Shown: positions 1 through 5,221 of the stretch, one piece after another
How the letters are laid out: each line of letters begins with the position of its first letter
How positions within the stretch are numbered: the stretch's first letter is position 1
Assembly (NCBI GenBank): GCA_002311865.1
Contig: DBZV01000050.1
Coordinates: 4,058 to 9,324, forward strand
Direction: 5' to 3'
DNA: 5,267 bases
From: Dehalococcoidia bacterium UBA1151
GTDB taxonomy: Bacteria > Chloroflexota > Dehalococcoidia > Lucifugimonadales > Lucifugimonadaceae
Notes under the pieces: generated by a model
The model's input: only the letters and a program-made list of their open reading frames with translations
Database searches by the model: none
Told to the model about the DNA's origin: nothing
Translations under genes and position numbers: made by a program

Positions 1-434
1 TCAGTCGCCGTTTCAGTCGCCTCTGGGCTCGGGGCAACCACGGTGGACTTCGTGTACCGCTCGTGGTCTGGTGCAAACGGGAGGAGCGCCATCAATCGCG
101 CCCTGATGATTGCCGTGCGAAGCATCCGCTGGTGGCGGGCACAAGTACCCGTGCGCTTGGATGATTCCATCCGAGAACGCTCAGAGACGTACCGGCGCAG
201 CTTGCTTACGGACTTGTAGTCAATGTGATCGATGTGATCGACACAAAATTGACACACCTTTCGGCGTCCCCACGGTCGTCGCCCGCCGCCACCTCGGCCG
301 CCGCCGCCGCCTGGCCCACCGGGACGGCGAGTCTGCGTACCTGCGGCGGGCTTTGACTCGCCGGATGGAGCTCTGGCTCCGCCACCATCTTGGTCTGTCG
401 ATGGCGTAGATTCCGGATTACTGGTCGTGGTCAT
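1..434 (-). CDS. rpsR: Ribosomal protein S18, 3' end beyond window
   Basis: Small-subunit protein that binds S6 on the platform of the 30S subunit. The frame opens at the ATG at 434 and stays open through 144 codons to the window edge, so the stop lies outside. The S18 core runs from about residue 54 to 120: PWGRRKVCQFC, then HIDYKSVSKLRRYVSERSR, GTCARHQR and the family-typical AIIRARLMALLPF. The cysteine pair C61/C64 with C98 and H101 matches the zinc-binding-type (C+) form. Residues 1-53 are an added Ser/Thr/Pro then Gly/Arg-rich arm with a run of five glycines, and at least 24 residues follow the usual LPF end. Standard S18 is about 75-100 residues. The gene lies 57 nt after ssb, and no start other than 434 is available because a stop sits seven codons upstream. 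The Shine-Dalgarno is weak, so translation may depend on the upstream genes. The identification is certain; the C-terminal end is not visible. Confidence 0.95.
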   Translation of the reverse strand, partial: MTTTSNPESTPSTDQDGGGARAPSGESKPAAGTQTRRPGGPGGGGGRGGGGRRPWGRRKVCQFCVDHIDHIDYKSVSKLRRYVSERSRMESSKRTGTCARHQRMLRTAIIRARLMALLPFAPDHERYTKSTVVAPSPEATETAT

Positions 435-491
435 TCTTGTATCGATACTTTCTTAGGTAATTACTTGGTTCTGGTTATGTCTGGCAGCGGA

Positions 492-965
492 CTACCAGGG
501 CAACTCTTCAACATCTTCTTCAGCGGGTGGAGGACCATCGGCTGGTGGGTCCCCGGCTGGCTGATTGTCGGCGGGTGGAGCTGTGCCACGATCTGGAGGC
601 AATGCACCGCCCTCATCCCAATTGCCGCCCCGAGCCTCTCGGGAATCCAGGAATGTGACCGTATCCGCCCTAACTTCAAGCGAAAATCTCGCCTCTCCGT
701 TCCTGTCAGTGAACGCTCGACCGCTAATCCGACCTTCGACATAACACTTGCGGCCCTTTTGCAAATACTGATTCACCAGCTCAGCAAGCTTGTTCCAGGC
801 AGTGACGCGAAACCAATCCGTCTCTTCGCGCTGTTCACCGGAGGCTGTCGTGTATCGGCGGCTGACAGCCATCGAGAAATCACAAACAGCAGCTCCGTTC
901 GGGGTGTAGCGCATCTCAGGATCTGAACCCAGATTGCCTATGAGAATCACTTTATTGAGCGTCAT
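492..965 (-). CDS. ssb: Single-stranded DNA-binding protein SSB
   Basis: Binds and protects single-stranded DNA during replication, recombination and repair, and recruits partner proteins through its C-terminal tip. The protein is 157 residues, a normal bacterial SSB length. The OB fold fills residues 1-107 and begins NKVILIGNLGSDPEMRYTPNG, with the characteristic DWFRVTAWNKLAE and KGRKCYVEGRI segments. Residues 108-148 form a Gly/Pro/Asp-rich linker. The acidic tip EEDVEELPW replaces the textbook DDDIPF, keeping acid residues followed by hydrophobic-Pro-aromatic. The start at 965 is supported by an AAGGAA Shine-Dalgarno (979-974) with an 8-nt spacer that overlaps the rpsF stop codon, which suggests coupled translation. 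It is the second gene of rpsF-ssb-rpsR, an order common in bacteria. Cotranscription with both ribosomal genes is inferred from strand and spacing. Confidence 0.96.
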   Translation of the reverse strand: MTLNKVILIGNLGSDPEMRYTPNGAAVCDFSMAVSRRYTTASGEQREETDWFRVTAWNKLAELVNQYLQKGRKCYVEGRISGRAFTDRNGEARFSLEVRADTVTFLDSREARGGNWDEGGALPPDRGTAPPADNQPAGDPPADGPPPAEEDVEELPW

Positions 966-977
966 CGTGAAAGTTCC

Positions 978-1361
978 TTAGGACCGTCGAGGCCGTCGGT
1001 TGTCCCTTCCGCCGCGGTCCCTGCCGCGCTCCTCGGGCTCATCGGACTCTTCAACCATCGGAACTGGCTTGTCATGCCTGATGAGGATGTGCCTGATGAC
1101 ATCCTGATCCGCGTCCAGAGCGCGCTCAAGAGTCGGCATCTCAGAACTTTCCAACTTGAAATTCGCCAGGAAGTATGAGCCCTCTTTGTTCTTATCAATC
1201 GGGTAGGAGAGGGTTCTCCTGCCCCAGAGAGCGGCATTATCTAATTCGCCACCACCGTCCTTGATAAGGGCGGATACTTTTTCTACCGAAGCGACGCCAG
1301 CATCTTCATCGGCGTCGGCTCCCAGCAGCCACATAAGTTCATAGTCACGCGTAACTGAAAT
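978..1361 (-). CDS. rpsF: Ribosomal protein S6, probable ATT start
   Basis: 30S protein that heterodimerises with S18. With the start proposed here it has 127 residues. The S6 fold covers about residues 4-97: the first strand RDYELMWLLG, the segment LWGRRTLSYPIDKNKEGSYFLANF, and the closing DVIRHILIRHD. An acidic then Arg/Gly-rich tail (about 103-127) ends in NRRPRRS. The first ATG in frame (1334) would cut away the conserved RDYEL of strand one and has no Shine-Dalgarno. Upstream of it the frame has no ATG, GTG, TTG or CTG before a TGA. The ATT at 1361-1359 sits 7 nt after GGGAG (1373-1369), which makes it the best-placed initiator. The ACG at 1352-1350 aligns with the Met of the usual MRDYEL but is 16 nt from the GGGAG. 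A sequence error is possible. It is the first gene of the operon with ssb and rpsR; the product is certain, the start codon is inferred. Confidence 0.93.
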   Translation of the reverse strand: MSVTRDYELMWLLGADADEDAGVASVEKVSALIKDGGGELDNAALWGRRTLSYPIDKNKEGSYFLANFKLESSEMPTLERALDADQDVIRHILIRHDKPVPMVEESDEPEERGRDRGGRDNRRPRRS

Positions 1362-1427
1362 TGGATGTCTCCCGAACGGAATAAATCAAAGGCTTAAATC
1401 GACAGAGGTATTGTCCGAATGGACAGT
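1362..1427 (-). promoter_or_regulatory. rpsF leader with 5' hairpin
   Basis: Predicted untranslated leader of the rpsF operon, about 65 nt from a start site near 1427 to the ATT start. Its 5' end can form a perfect 5-bp stem, TGTCC-ATTC-GGACA on the minus strand (1425-1412), almost at the first transcribed base. A second small inverted repeat, CCGTTCGG, abuts the Shine-Dalgarno. In many bacteria the S6:S18 complex represses its own operon by binding a leader hairpin with a CCG element. A CCG is present here (within CCGTTCGGG), but I cannot show that the known consensus fold is formed. Confidence 0.35.
1369..1373 (-). promoter_or_regulatory. Shine-Dalgarno of rpsF that decides its start
   Basis: GGGAG on the minus strand, followed by 7 nt and then the ATT codon at 1361. 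This spacing is near optimal for ATT, too long (16 nt) for the ACG at 1352, and far too long for the ATG at 1334. Part of it can pair in a tiny CCG-TT-CGG hairpin immediately upstream, which could limit access. Confidence 0.6.
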
Positions 1428-1432
1428 CAAAA

Positions 1433-1441
1433 ATTATAGCA
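1433..1441 (-). promoter_or_regulatory. Extended -10 promoter for rpsF-ssb-rpsR
   Basis: The minus strand reads TGCTATAAT: a perfect TATAAT (1438-1433) with a TG one base upstream, the extended -10 pattern used by the housekeeping sigma factor. At a 17-nt spacing the -35 position reads GCGGTA, a poor match, as often seen with extended -10 promoters. The predicted start is a purine at about 1427, giving a leader of about 65 nt. It lies in the glyA-rpsF gap and would let the ribosomal operon be transcribed independently of glyA. Confidence 0.65.
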
Positions 1442-1515
1442 CGCAGTGGCGCTGATACCGCCATCTGACCAGCAACTGCCGGGATTCGACTGTTCCTCCG
1501 CGCGCATTTGGGAAT

Positions 1516-1544
1516 CCCCATCGATTCTGGTCGCCATCGTGGGG
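1516..1544 (-). terminator. Stem-loop directly after glyA
   Basis: Immediately after the glyA TAG, the minus strand reads CCCCA-CGAT, a 10-nt loop, then ATCG-A-TGGGG. This pairs as nine base pairs with one bulged A. There is no run of T residues after it, so it is not a standard intrinsic terminator. It may be a Rho-associated or 3'-end-protecting hairpin, or a weak terminator. Confidence 0.3.
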
Positions 1545-2798
1545 CTACCGCTGAGCGTCAGTCACTCCCGGAGCCGGGTATTGCCGTGCAAACTCAGCGA
1601 TCCGGCGCCGCAGATTGCTCAGTCTTGCTGAATCGTCAATTGCCGAGAGACCTTCCATGATGAATCCCGCCACCGTCTCCATCTCATGGATCCCCATCTC
1701 ACGGCTGGAAAGCGCAGGCGTACCCAACCGAAGGCCGCTGGTAACCATCGGTTTCTCCTGATCAAACGGAATTGCATTCTTGTTCGTAATGATCCCGGTC
1801 TCACGTAGGCCATCCTGCGCCACCTTTCCGGTTATGCCCAGTGGCGTCAGATCAACAAGCATCAGATGGTTGTCCGTTCCACCCGAAACAATTCGTAGCC
1901 CCCGCTTGGAAAGCGCGTCCGACAGCGTCCGGGCGTTCTCAACAATCGTGCGAGCGTAGATCTTGAACTCCGGTTGCAGAGCCTCTTTGAACGCAACTGC
2001 TTTTGCCGCAATCACGTGCATCATGGGACCGCCCTGCATCCGCGGGAACACCGCGGAGTCAATCTTCCGCCGGTACTCCTCCTTGCACATGATCATCGCC
2101 CCGCGCGGCCCTCGAAGTGTCTTGTGGGTTGTGGTTGTAACGATGTCCGCATAAGGAATTGGGGATGGGTGGACACCGCCGACAATCAGCCCGGCAATGT
2201 GAGCAATATCGGCAACCAACACTGCTCCGGCCTCATCTGCGATCTCTTTGAAACGCTCGAAATCGATCGTTCTCGGATAGGCGGTAGCACCGCAAACAAT
2301 GATCTTTGGCTTGAGCTCCTTAGCCAGCGATTCAACTTCAGCAAAGTCGATGAGCTCAGTCTCTCGCTCCACGCCGTAGGATGCGAAATCGTAGAACCGA
2401 CCGGAGAAGTTCACCGGTGAGCCGTGTGTCAGATGCCCGCCCTGATCCAGCCGCATTCCCAGCACAACATCCCCCGGCTCCAGAATCGCGAAGTAGGCCG
2501 CCATGTTGGCCTGTGAGCCGGAGTGAGGTTGAACATTCACATGATCGGCCCCAAAGAGTTCCTTCGCCCGCTCCTGAGCCAGGATCTCAACCCGGTCCAC
2601 GTTCTCAGTTCCTGCGTAGTAGCGACGGCCGGGATAGCCTTCTGCGTACTTGTTGGTCAGCACGGAGCCGGTGGCTTCCCGCACCGCGGCGCTGGCGTAG
2701 TTCTCTGATGCGATCAGCACCAACTCATCAACCAGGCGGCGCTCGTCTCTGCCAATGGCCTTAGCAACTTCTGGATCTTGAACAGACAGTACACTCAT
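1545..2798 (-). CDS. glyA: Serine hydroxymethyltransferase
   Basis: Cytosolic PLP enzyme that converts serine and tetrahydrofolate to glycine and 5,10-methylenetetrahydrofolate, the main entry of one-carbon units. It is complete at 417 residues, the usual bacterial length. Visible signatures are LIASENYAS (about 28-36), the NKYAEGYPGRRYYAG substrate and cofactor segment (49-63), HSGSQAN (92-98), the aspartate of VADIAHIAG (195-203) that contacts the PLP ring, and TTTTHKTLRGPRG, in which K226 forms the Schiff base. SGLRLGTPALSSREMG (354-369) is the conserved C-terminal motif containing the carboxylate-binding arginine. The start ATG at 2798 has a weak GGTG Shine-Dalgarno 8 nt upstream and matches the family N-terminus. 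It reads in the same direction as the rpsF operon 183 nt downstream, but that operon has its own promoter. It is divergent from the deacetylase gene. Nothing is missing or altered. Confidence 0.98.
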   Translation of the reverse strand: MSVLSVQDPEVAKAIGRDERRLVDELVLIASENYASAAVREATGSVLTNKYAEGYPGRRYYAGTENVDRVEILAQERAKELFGADHVNVQPHSGSQANMAAYFAILEPGDVVLGMRLDQGGHLTHGSPVNFSGRFYDFASYGVERETELIDFAEVESLAKELKPKIIVCGATAYPRTIDFERFKEIADEAGAVLVADIAHIAGLIVGGVHPSPIPYADIVTTTTHKTLRGPRGAMIMCKEEYRRKIDSAVFPRMQGGPMMHVIAAKAVAFKEALQPEFKIYARTIVENARTLSDALSKRGLRIVSGGTDNHLMLVDLTPLGITGKVAQDGLRETGIITNKNAIPFDQEKPMVTSGLRLGTPALSSREMGIHEMETVAGFIMEGLSAIDDSARLSNLRRRIAEFARQYPAPGVTDAQR

Positions 2799-3057
2799 AA
2801 ATGCAACACCAACGTAATTAGGGAAGGGAAATCGATGCGCAGATCCACATCCACCTGTGATGCCTGCGTGTATCTCTAGTTTATGTGCGCGCAGACCTAA
2901 TCGCGCTCCCCATCACGCATCTTCTCGATAGACGTGTTTGTTGATGAGGTCGAATTGTCTAGAATGCCATGGGCGAATCCCCAGCAACCACCGAATTACC
3001 TCAACTCTGCAATTACCTGTGCGTCTCGCTTGGCTGAGATGCCGACATAGGAAATGA
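2799..3057. other. Divergent intergenic region, glyA / deacetylase
   Basis: 259 bases that should contain the promoters of glyA (leftward) and of the deacetylase-phosphatase pair (rightward). I see no gene, tRNA or recognisable riboswitch. The leftward side has only a weak -10-like TAAACT on the minus strand (about 2882) with no matching -35. An 8-bp palindrome TGCGCGCA lies at 2886-2893 and could be an operator, but its copy number here is one. A 22-codon frame at 2969-3037 has no Shine-Dalgarno and is not called. Confidence 0.6.
2938..2965 (+). promoter_or_regulatory. Candidate promoter for the deacetylase gene
   Basis: TTGTTG (2938-2943; three of six match the -35 consensus), a 16-nt spacer and TAGAAT (2960-2965; five of six match the -10). 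The predicted start is near 2972, giving a leader of about 85 nt. This is the best match on the plus strand in the gap, but the -35 is weak. Confidence 0.35.
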
Positions 3058-3810
3058 ATGACTACCAACGCAATCCCGTATGAGAGATCTCAACTGGAGA
3101 TCATTGATGCTGTACCTGAGCGCGCCATGGTCGTGTTTGCCCATCCAGATGATGGAGAACTTGGCGCCGGCGGCGTGATTGCAACATGGGCGGAGCAGAG
3201 TTGTGAAATATCAATGGTGGTCTGCACTTCCGGTAGCAGTGGTAGCAACGACACCGCGATGACTTCGGAATCGATCGTCATGATCAGACGCTCGGAGCAG
3301 CTCAAGGCATCAGAAGTCGCAGGTGCGCAACATGTTGAGTTCCTTGATCATCCTGATGGCGAATTGGAGGCGGACAGAGCTTTCCTCGGTGAGATTGTCT
3401 GGATGATTCGGAAGTACCGCCCTGAAGTTGTCCTCTGCCATGATCCACACCGCTTCAACGGTTTCAATCACCGGGATCACAGGATGGTCGGTACTGGCGT
3501 GCTGGATGCAATCTACCCGTACGCTCGTGATCACCTCCACTTCCCTGAGCAGATGGAGCATGAGGGCATCGAGCCCTACAAGGTGCGCGAAGTTTTGATG
3601 TGGGGCTCCGATAGCCCAAACGCGATCGTTGACACCTCAAGCGGCGTTGAGAAGCAGATTGAGGCGCTTCATCAGCACAAAAGCCAGGTGGAGGGCCTTA
3701 GTGGTGGTCCTGCGGTGGGCGAAAGGTTGAGAGAGAGAGCCAGGGTAGTGGCAACCAACTACCCGTTTGAATACGGGCAGGCATACCGACGCCTGGTCGC
3801 GCGTGGATAA
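3058..3810 (+). CDS. PIG-L/LmbE-family zinc N-deacetylase
   Basis: 250-residue protein of the PIG-L (LmbE) fold. The family removes acetyl groups from N-acetylglucosamine-type substrates (GlcNAc-PI, GlcNAc-inositol for mycothiol, GlcNAc-malate for bacillithiol) or from mycothiol conjugates. Family hallmarks are VVFAHPDDGELGAGG (25-39), with H29 and D32 as zinc ligands and D31 as the expected general base; RRSEQLKASEVAGA (77-90); LDHPDGEL (96-103); and HDPHRFNGFNHRDHR (128-142), where H141 is the expected third zinc ligand. No signal peptide or membrane segment is visible, so it is likely cytosolic. AGGA (3049-3052) lies 5 nt before the ATG, a good ribosome site. The PHP phosphatase gene follows after 10 nt, so the two are probably cotranscribed. 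The exact substrate cannot be read from the sequence: no MshA, MshC or BshA homologue is in the window, so calling it MshB, Mca or BshB would be unsupported. Confidence 0.93.
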   Translation: MTTNAIPYERSQLEIIDAVPERAMVVFAHPDDGELGAGGVIATWAEQSCEISMVVCTSGSSGSNDTAMTSESIVMIRRSEQLKASEVAGAQHVEFLDHPDGELEADRAFLGEIVWMIRKYRPEVVLCHDPHRFNGFNHRDHRMVGTGVLDAIYPYARDHLHFPEQMEHEGIEPYKVREVLMWGSDSPNAIVDTSSGVEKQIEALHQHKSQVEGLSGGPAVGERLRERARVVATNYPFEYGQAYRRLVARG

Positions 3811-3820
3811 TAGCTAGACA

Positions 3821-4630
3821 ATGCCACGAGTAGATATTCATACACACCTCCTTCCCGCCGTGGACGATGGTCCCGAGTCGATGGACGAGACCGTGGAGAT
3901 GGCGCGCATCGCCTCCGCGGATGGCACGGATGTGATCCACGCATCCCCGCATCAGCGGGATATTATGAACAACCACTCCGTGGAGCATCTCCAAAATCTG
4001 ATCGTTGAGATCAACGGCCGGCTCCGGTCAGAAGCAGGACCTACGCAGCGCGTCCCTCGCGTCATATTGGGAATGGAAAATCACATTGAACCGGAACTTG
4101 GTGAGTGGTTCGACAAGGGCATTGCTCTGCCAATCAACGGAACAAAGTTCATCCTGAGCGAGCCGCCGTTTACCAGCTACCCGCCGTATATGGACAAGGT
4201 GCTCTTTGATCTCCAGGTGCGGCGCCTGGTTCCGGTCATCGCACACCCGGAGCGCAACTCTGAATTTCAGAAGAGTCCAGGAAAACTACGCAAGCTTGTA
4301 GAGTCCGGAATGTTGGTCCAGATCACCGCGGGAAGCCTGCTCGGGGAGTTTGGGTCAAGGGCGCAGAAAGCCGCAGAGTTTTTCCTTGTGCATGATCTTG
4401 CACACGTAGCCGCGTCTGACATGCATCGTTCCGAGCGCGTACGTGTTCCTCAGCTTTCGCGAGCTCACCAGCGCGCCGAAGAGCTTGTTGGCGTCGAGCG
4501 GGCGCGCATGCTCTTTGAGGACACGCCCCGCAACATCATCGACGGCCGTGACCCTGTACTGAGCGGATCACTCCCACCACTTCCATCTCGCCGAAAGTGG
4601 TGGTGGCCCTTTCGCGGTAGAACCGGATAG
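3821..4630 (+). CDS. PHP-domain phosphatase, CpsB/CapC (YwqE) type
   Basis: 269 residues of the PHP family most like the manganese-dependent tyrosine phosphatases CpsB, CapC and YwqE, which dephosphorylate bacterial tyrosine kinases controlling capsule and exopolysaccharide export. The metal-binding motifs are all present in order: DIHTHLLPAVDDGP (5-18; H7, H9, D15/D16), ASPHQR (41-46; H44), GMENHI (84-89; E86), IAHPERN (140-146; H142, E144) and ASDMHR (198-203; D200, H202). The C-terminus ends SRRKWWWPFRGRTG, a basic stretch with three consecutive tryptophans after the catalytic domain. The start at 3821 puts VDIHTH at the extreme N-terminus as in the family. The Shine-Dalgarno is poor (GTGGA 13 nt upstream), suggesting coupling to the deacetylase 10 nt before. 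No tyrosine kinase or capsule gene is in view, so the target could instead be another phosphoester. The 3' end overlaps a strong inverted repeat and nearly meets the convergent PAP2-like gene. Confidence 0.88.
   Translation: MPRVDIHTHLLPAVDDGPESMDETVEMARIASADGTDVIHASPHQRDIMNNHSVEHLQNLIVEINGRLRSEAGPTQRVPRVILGMENHIEPELGEWFDKGIALPINGTKFILSEPPFTSYPPYMDKVLFDLQVRRLVPVIAHPERNSEFQKSPGKLRKLVESGMLVQITAGSLLGEFGSRAQKAAEFFLVHDLAHVAASDMHRSERVRVPQLSRAHQRAEELVGVERARMLFEDTPRNIIDGRDPVLSGSLPPLPSRRKWWWPFRGRTG
4574..4603. terminator. 9-bp perfect inverted repeat, possible terminator
   Basis: CCACCACTT (4574-4582) and AAGTGGTGG (4595-4603) pair perfectly around a 12-nt loop. The repeat sits inside the last codons of the phosphatase gene and just past the stop of the convergent PAP2-like gene on the minus strand. 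Neither strand has a real T-run after the stem (the plus strand reads TGGCCCTTTCG), so a standard intrinsic terminator is doubtful. A bidirectional pause or 3'-end hairpin is plausible because only 3 bases separate the two stops. Confidence 0.35.
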
Positions 4631-4633
4631 TAG

Positions 4634-5221
4634 TCAGGCGACCACGAATGCTCGCGCGACCCGCAGCGCCACGTTGAGCGCCGGGTCAAAGAGCCTGATG
4701 ATCCCACCTGCTAGGAACGGCATCGCCATGCCCAGGACCGCCGCGCCCAACACGTCCGTCGGATAGAAAACTCCCGCATAGACGCGTGAGAATCCAACAA
4801 TAAGTGCAACAGATGCCAGCCCAATGCTCAGCTTCCGGCTCACCGGTAACAACGCAACTGCCACCGCAAACCCCACGGCAGTCGGATTGGCAGGAAATGA
4901 CGGATCGGTAGCCGGGTAGAACATCAACTCGATATCTTCTGGCAGCGCCACATACGGCCGATCACGATCGAACTGTGAATTGAGTATCGCCACGACCCAG
5001 TTGCTCATCGCGATTGCGATCACGGCCTTGAAGGCGAGTCGCTGATACCGGAATCTCTCTTCAGGATTGCGGCCCGCGAAGATCACGCCAATGATCGCCA
5101 GGGCAAACAGTGGCGGCGCAAGATAGTCGCTGGCCAGGAGTTTCATCGCCCAGTCCAATGGGCCGAAACCGCCCAGGTCTGCGTTAAGCCACTTCGTGAT
5201 CTCGGAATCGAAGGCGTTCAC
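4634..5221 (-). CDS. PAP2-fold membrane protein, catalytic residues lost
   Basis: A polytopic membrane protein of the PAP2 (lipid phosphate phosphatase) fold, 195 residues from a GTG at 5221. That start gives VNAFDSEITKWLN, the usual PAP2 opening, and has GAAGG 10 nt upstream. GTG codons at 5263 and 5248 are alternatives, and a start beyond the window cannot be excluded. About five hydrophobic segments are visible, near residues 34-50, 64-80, 114-127, 132-144 and 157-173. The three phosphatase motifs are recognisable by position but altered. KX6RP reads N81-SQFDRD-RP, PSGH reads PANP (110-113, His to Pro), and SRX5HX3D reads SRVYAGVFYPTD (145-156, His to Phe at 152). R88, P89, S145, R146 and D156 remain. 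Without the nucleophile and general-acid histidines, hydrolysis by the known mechanism is unlikely. The frame is intact, so it may be a lipid-binding pseudoenzyme rather than a decayed gene. It is convergent with the PHP phosphatase gene, 3 bases from its stop. Confidence 0.85.
   Translation of the reverse strand: MNAFDSEITKWLNADLGGFGPLDWAMKLLASDYLAPPLFALAIIGVIFAGRNPEERFRYQRLAFKAVIAIAMSNWVVAILNSQFDRDRPYVALPEDIELMFYPATDPSFPANPTAVGFAVAVALLPVSRKLSIGLASVALIVGFSRVYAGVFYPTDVLGAAVLGMAMPFLAGGIIRLFDPALNVALRVARAFVVA

Noticed and set aside
223..240. Tandem 9-bp repeat ATGTGATCG x2
   Set aside because: It lies in rpsR and encodes HIDHID, equivalent to the family's normal IDYIDY repeat, so protein sequence explains it.
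295..315. GCC/CCG triplet run as a microsatellite
   Set aside because: It encodes the glycine run in the S18 arm and is short; there is no evidence of expansion beyond coding need.
390..926. 178-codon plus-strand frame opposite ssb and the start of rpsR
   Set aside because: It is antisense to clear ssb and rpsR coding sequence, with no family resemblance or ribosome site.
1974..2764. Long open frames on the plus strand opposite glyA (148 and 127 codons)
   Set aside because: They are antisense shadows of a complete, fully conserved glyA and have no recognisable domains.
2886..2893. TGCGCGCA palindrome in the divergent region as an operator
   Set aside because: It is only 8 bp, a single copy, and expected by chance at this GC content; kept only as a note in the intergenic entry.
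2969..3037. 22-codon frame upstream of the deacetylase (begins MGESPATTEL)
   Set aside because: It has no Shine-Dalgarno, and its ATG lies at or before the predicted transcription start near 2972. Nothing suggests it is translated.
3058..3810. Naming the deacetylase MshB, Mca or BshB
   Set aside because: The fold and zinc motifs fit the whole family, and no mycothiol or bacillithiol partner gene is present to choose between them.
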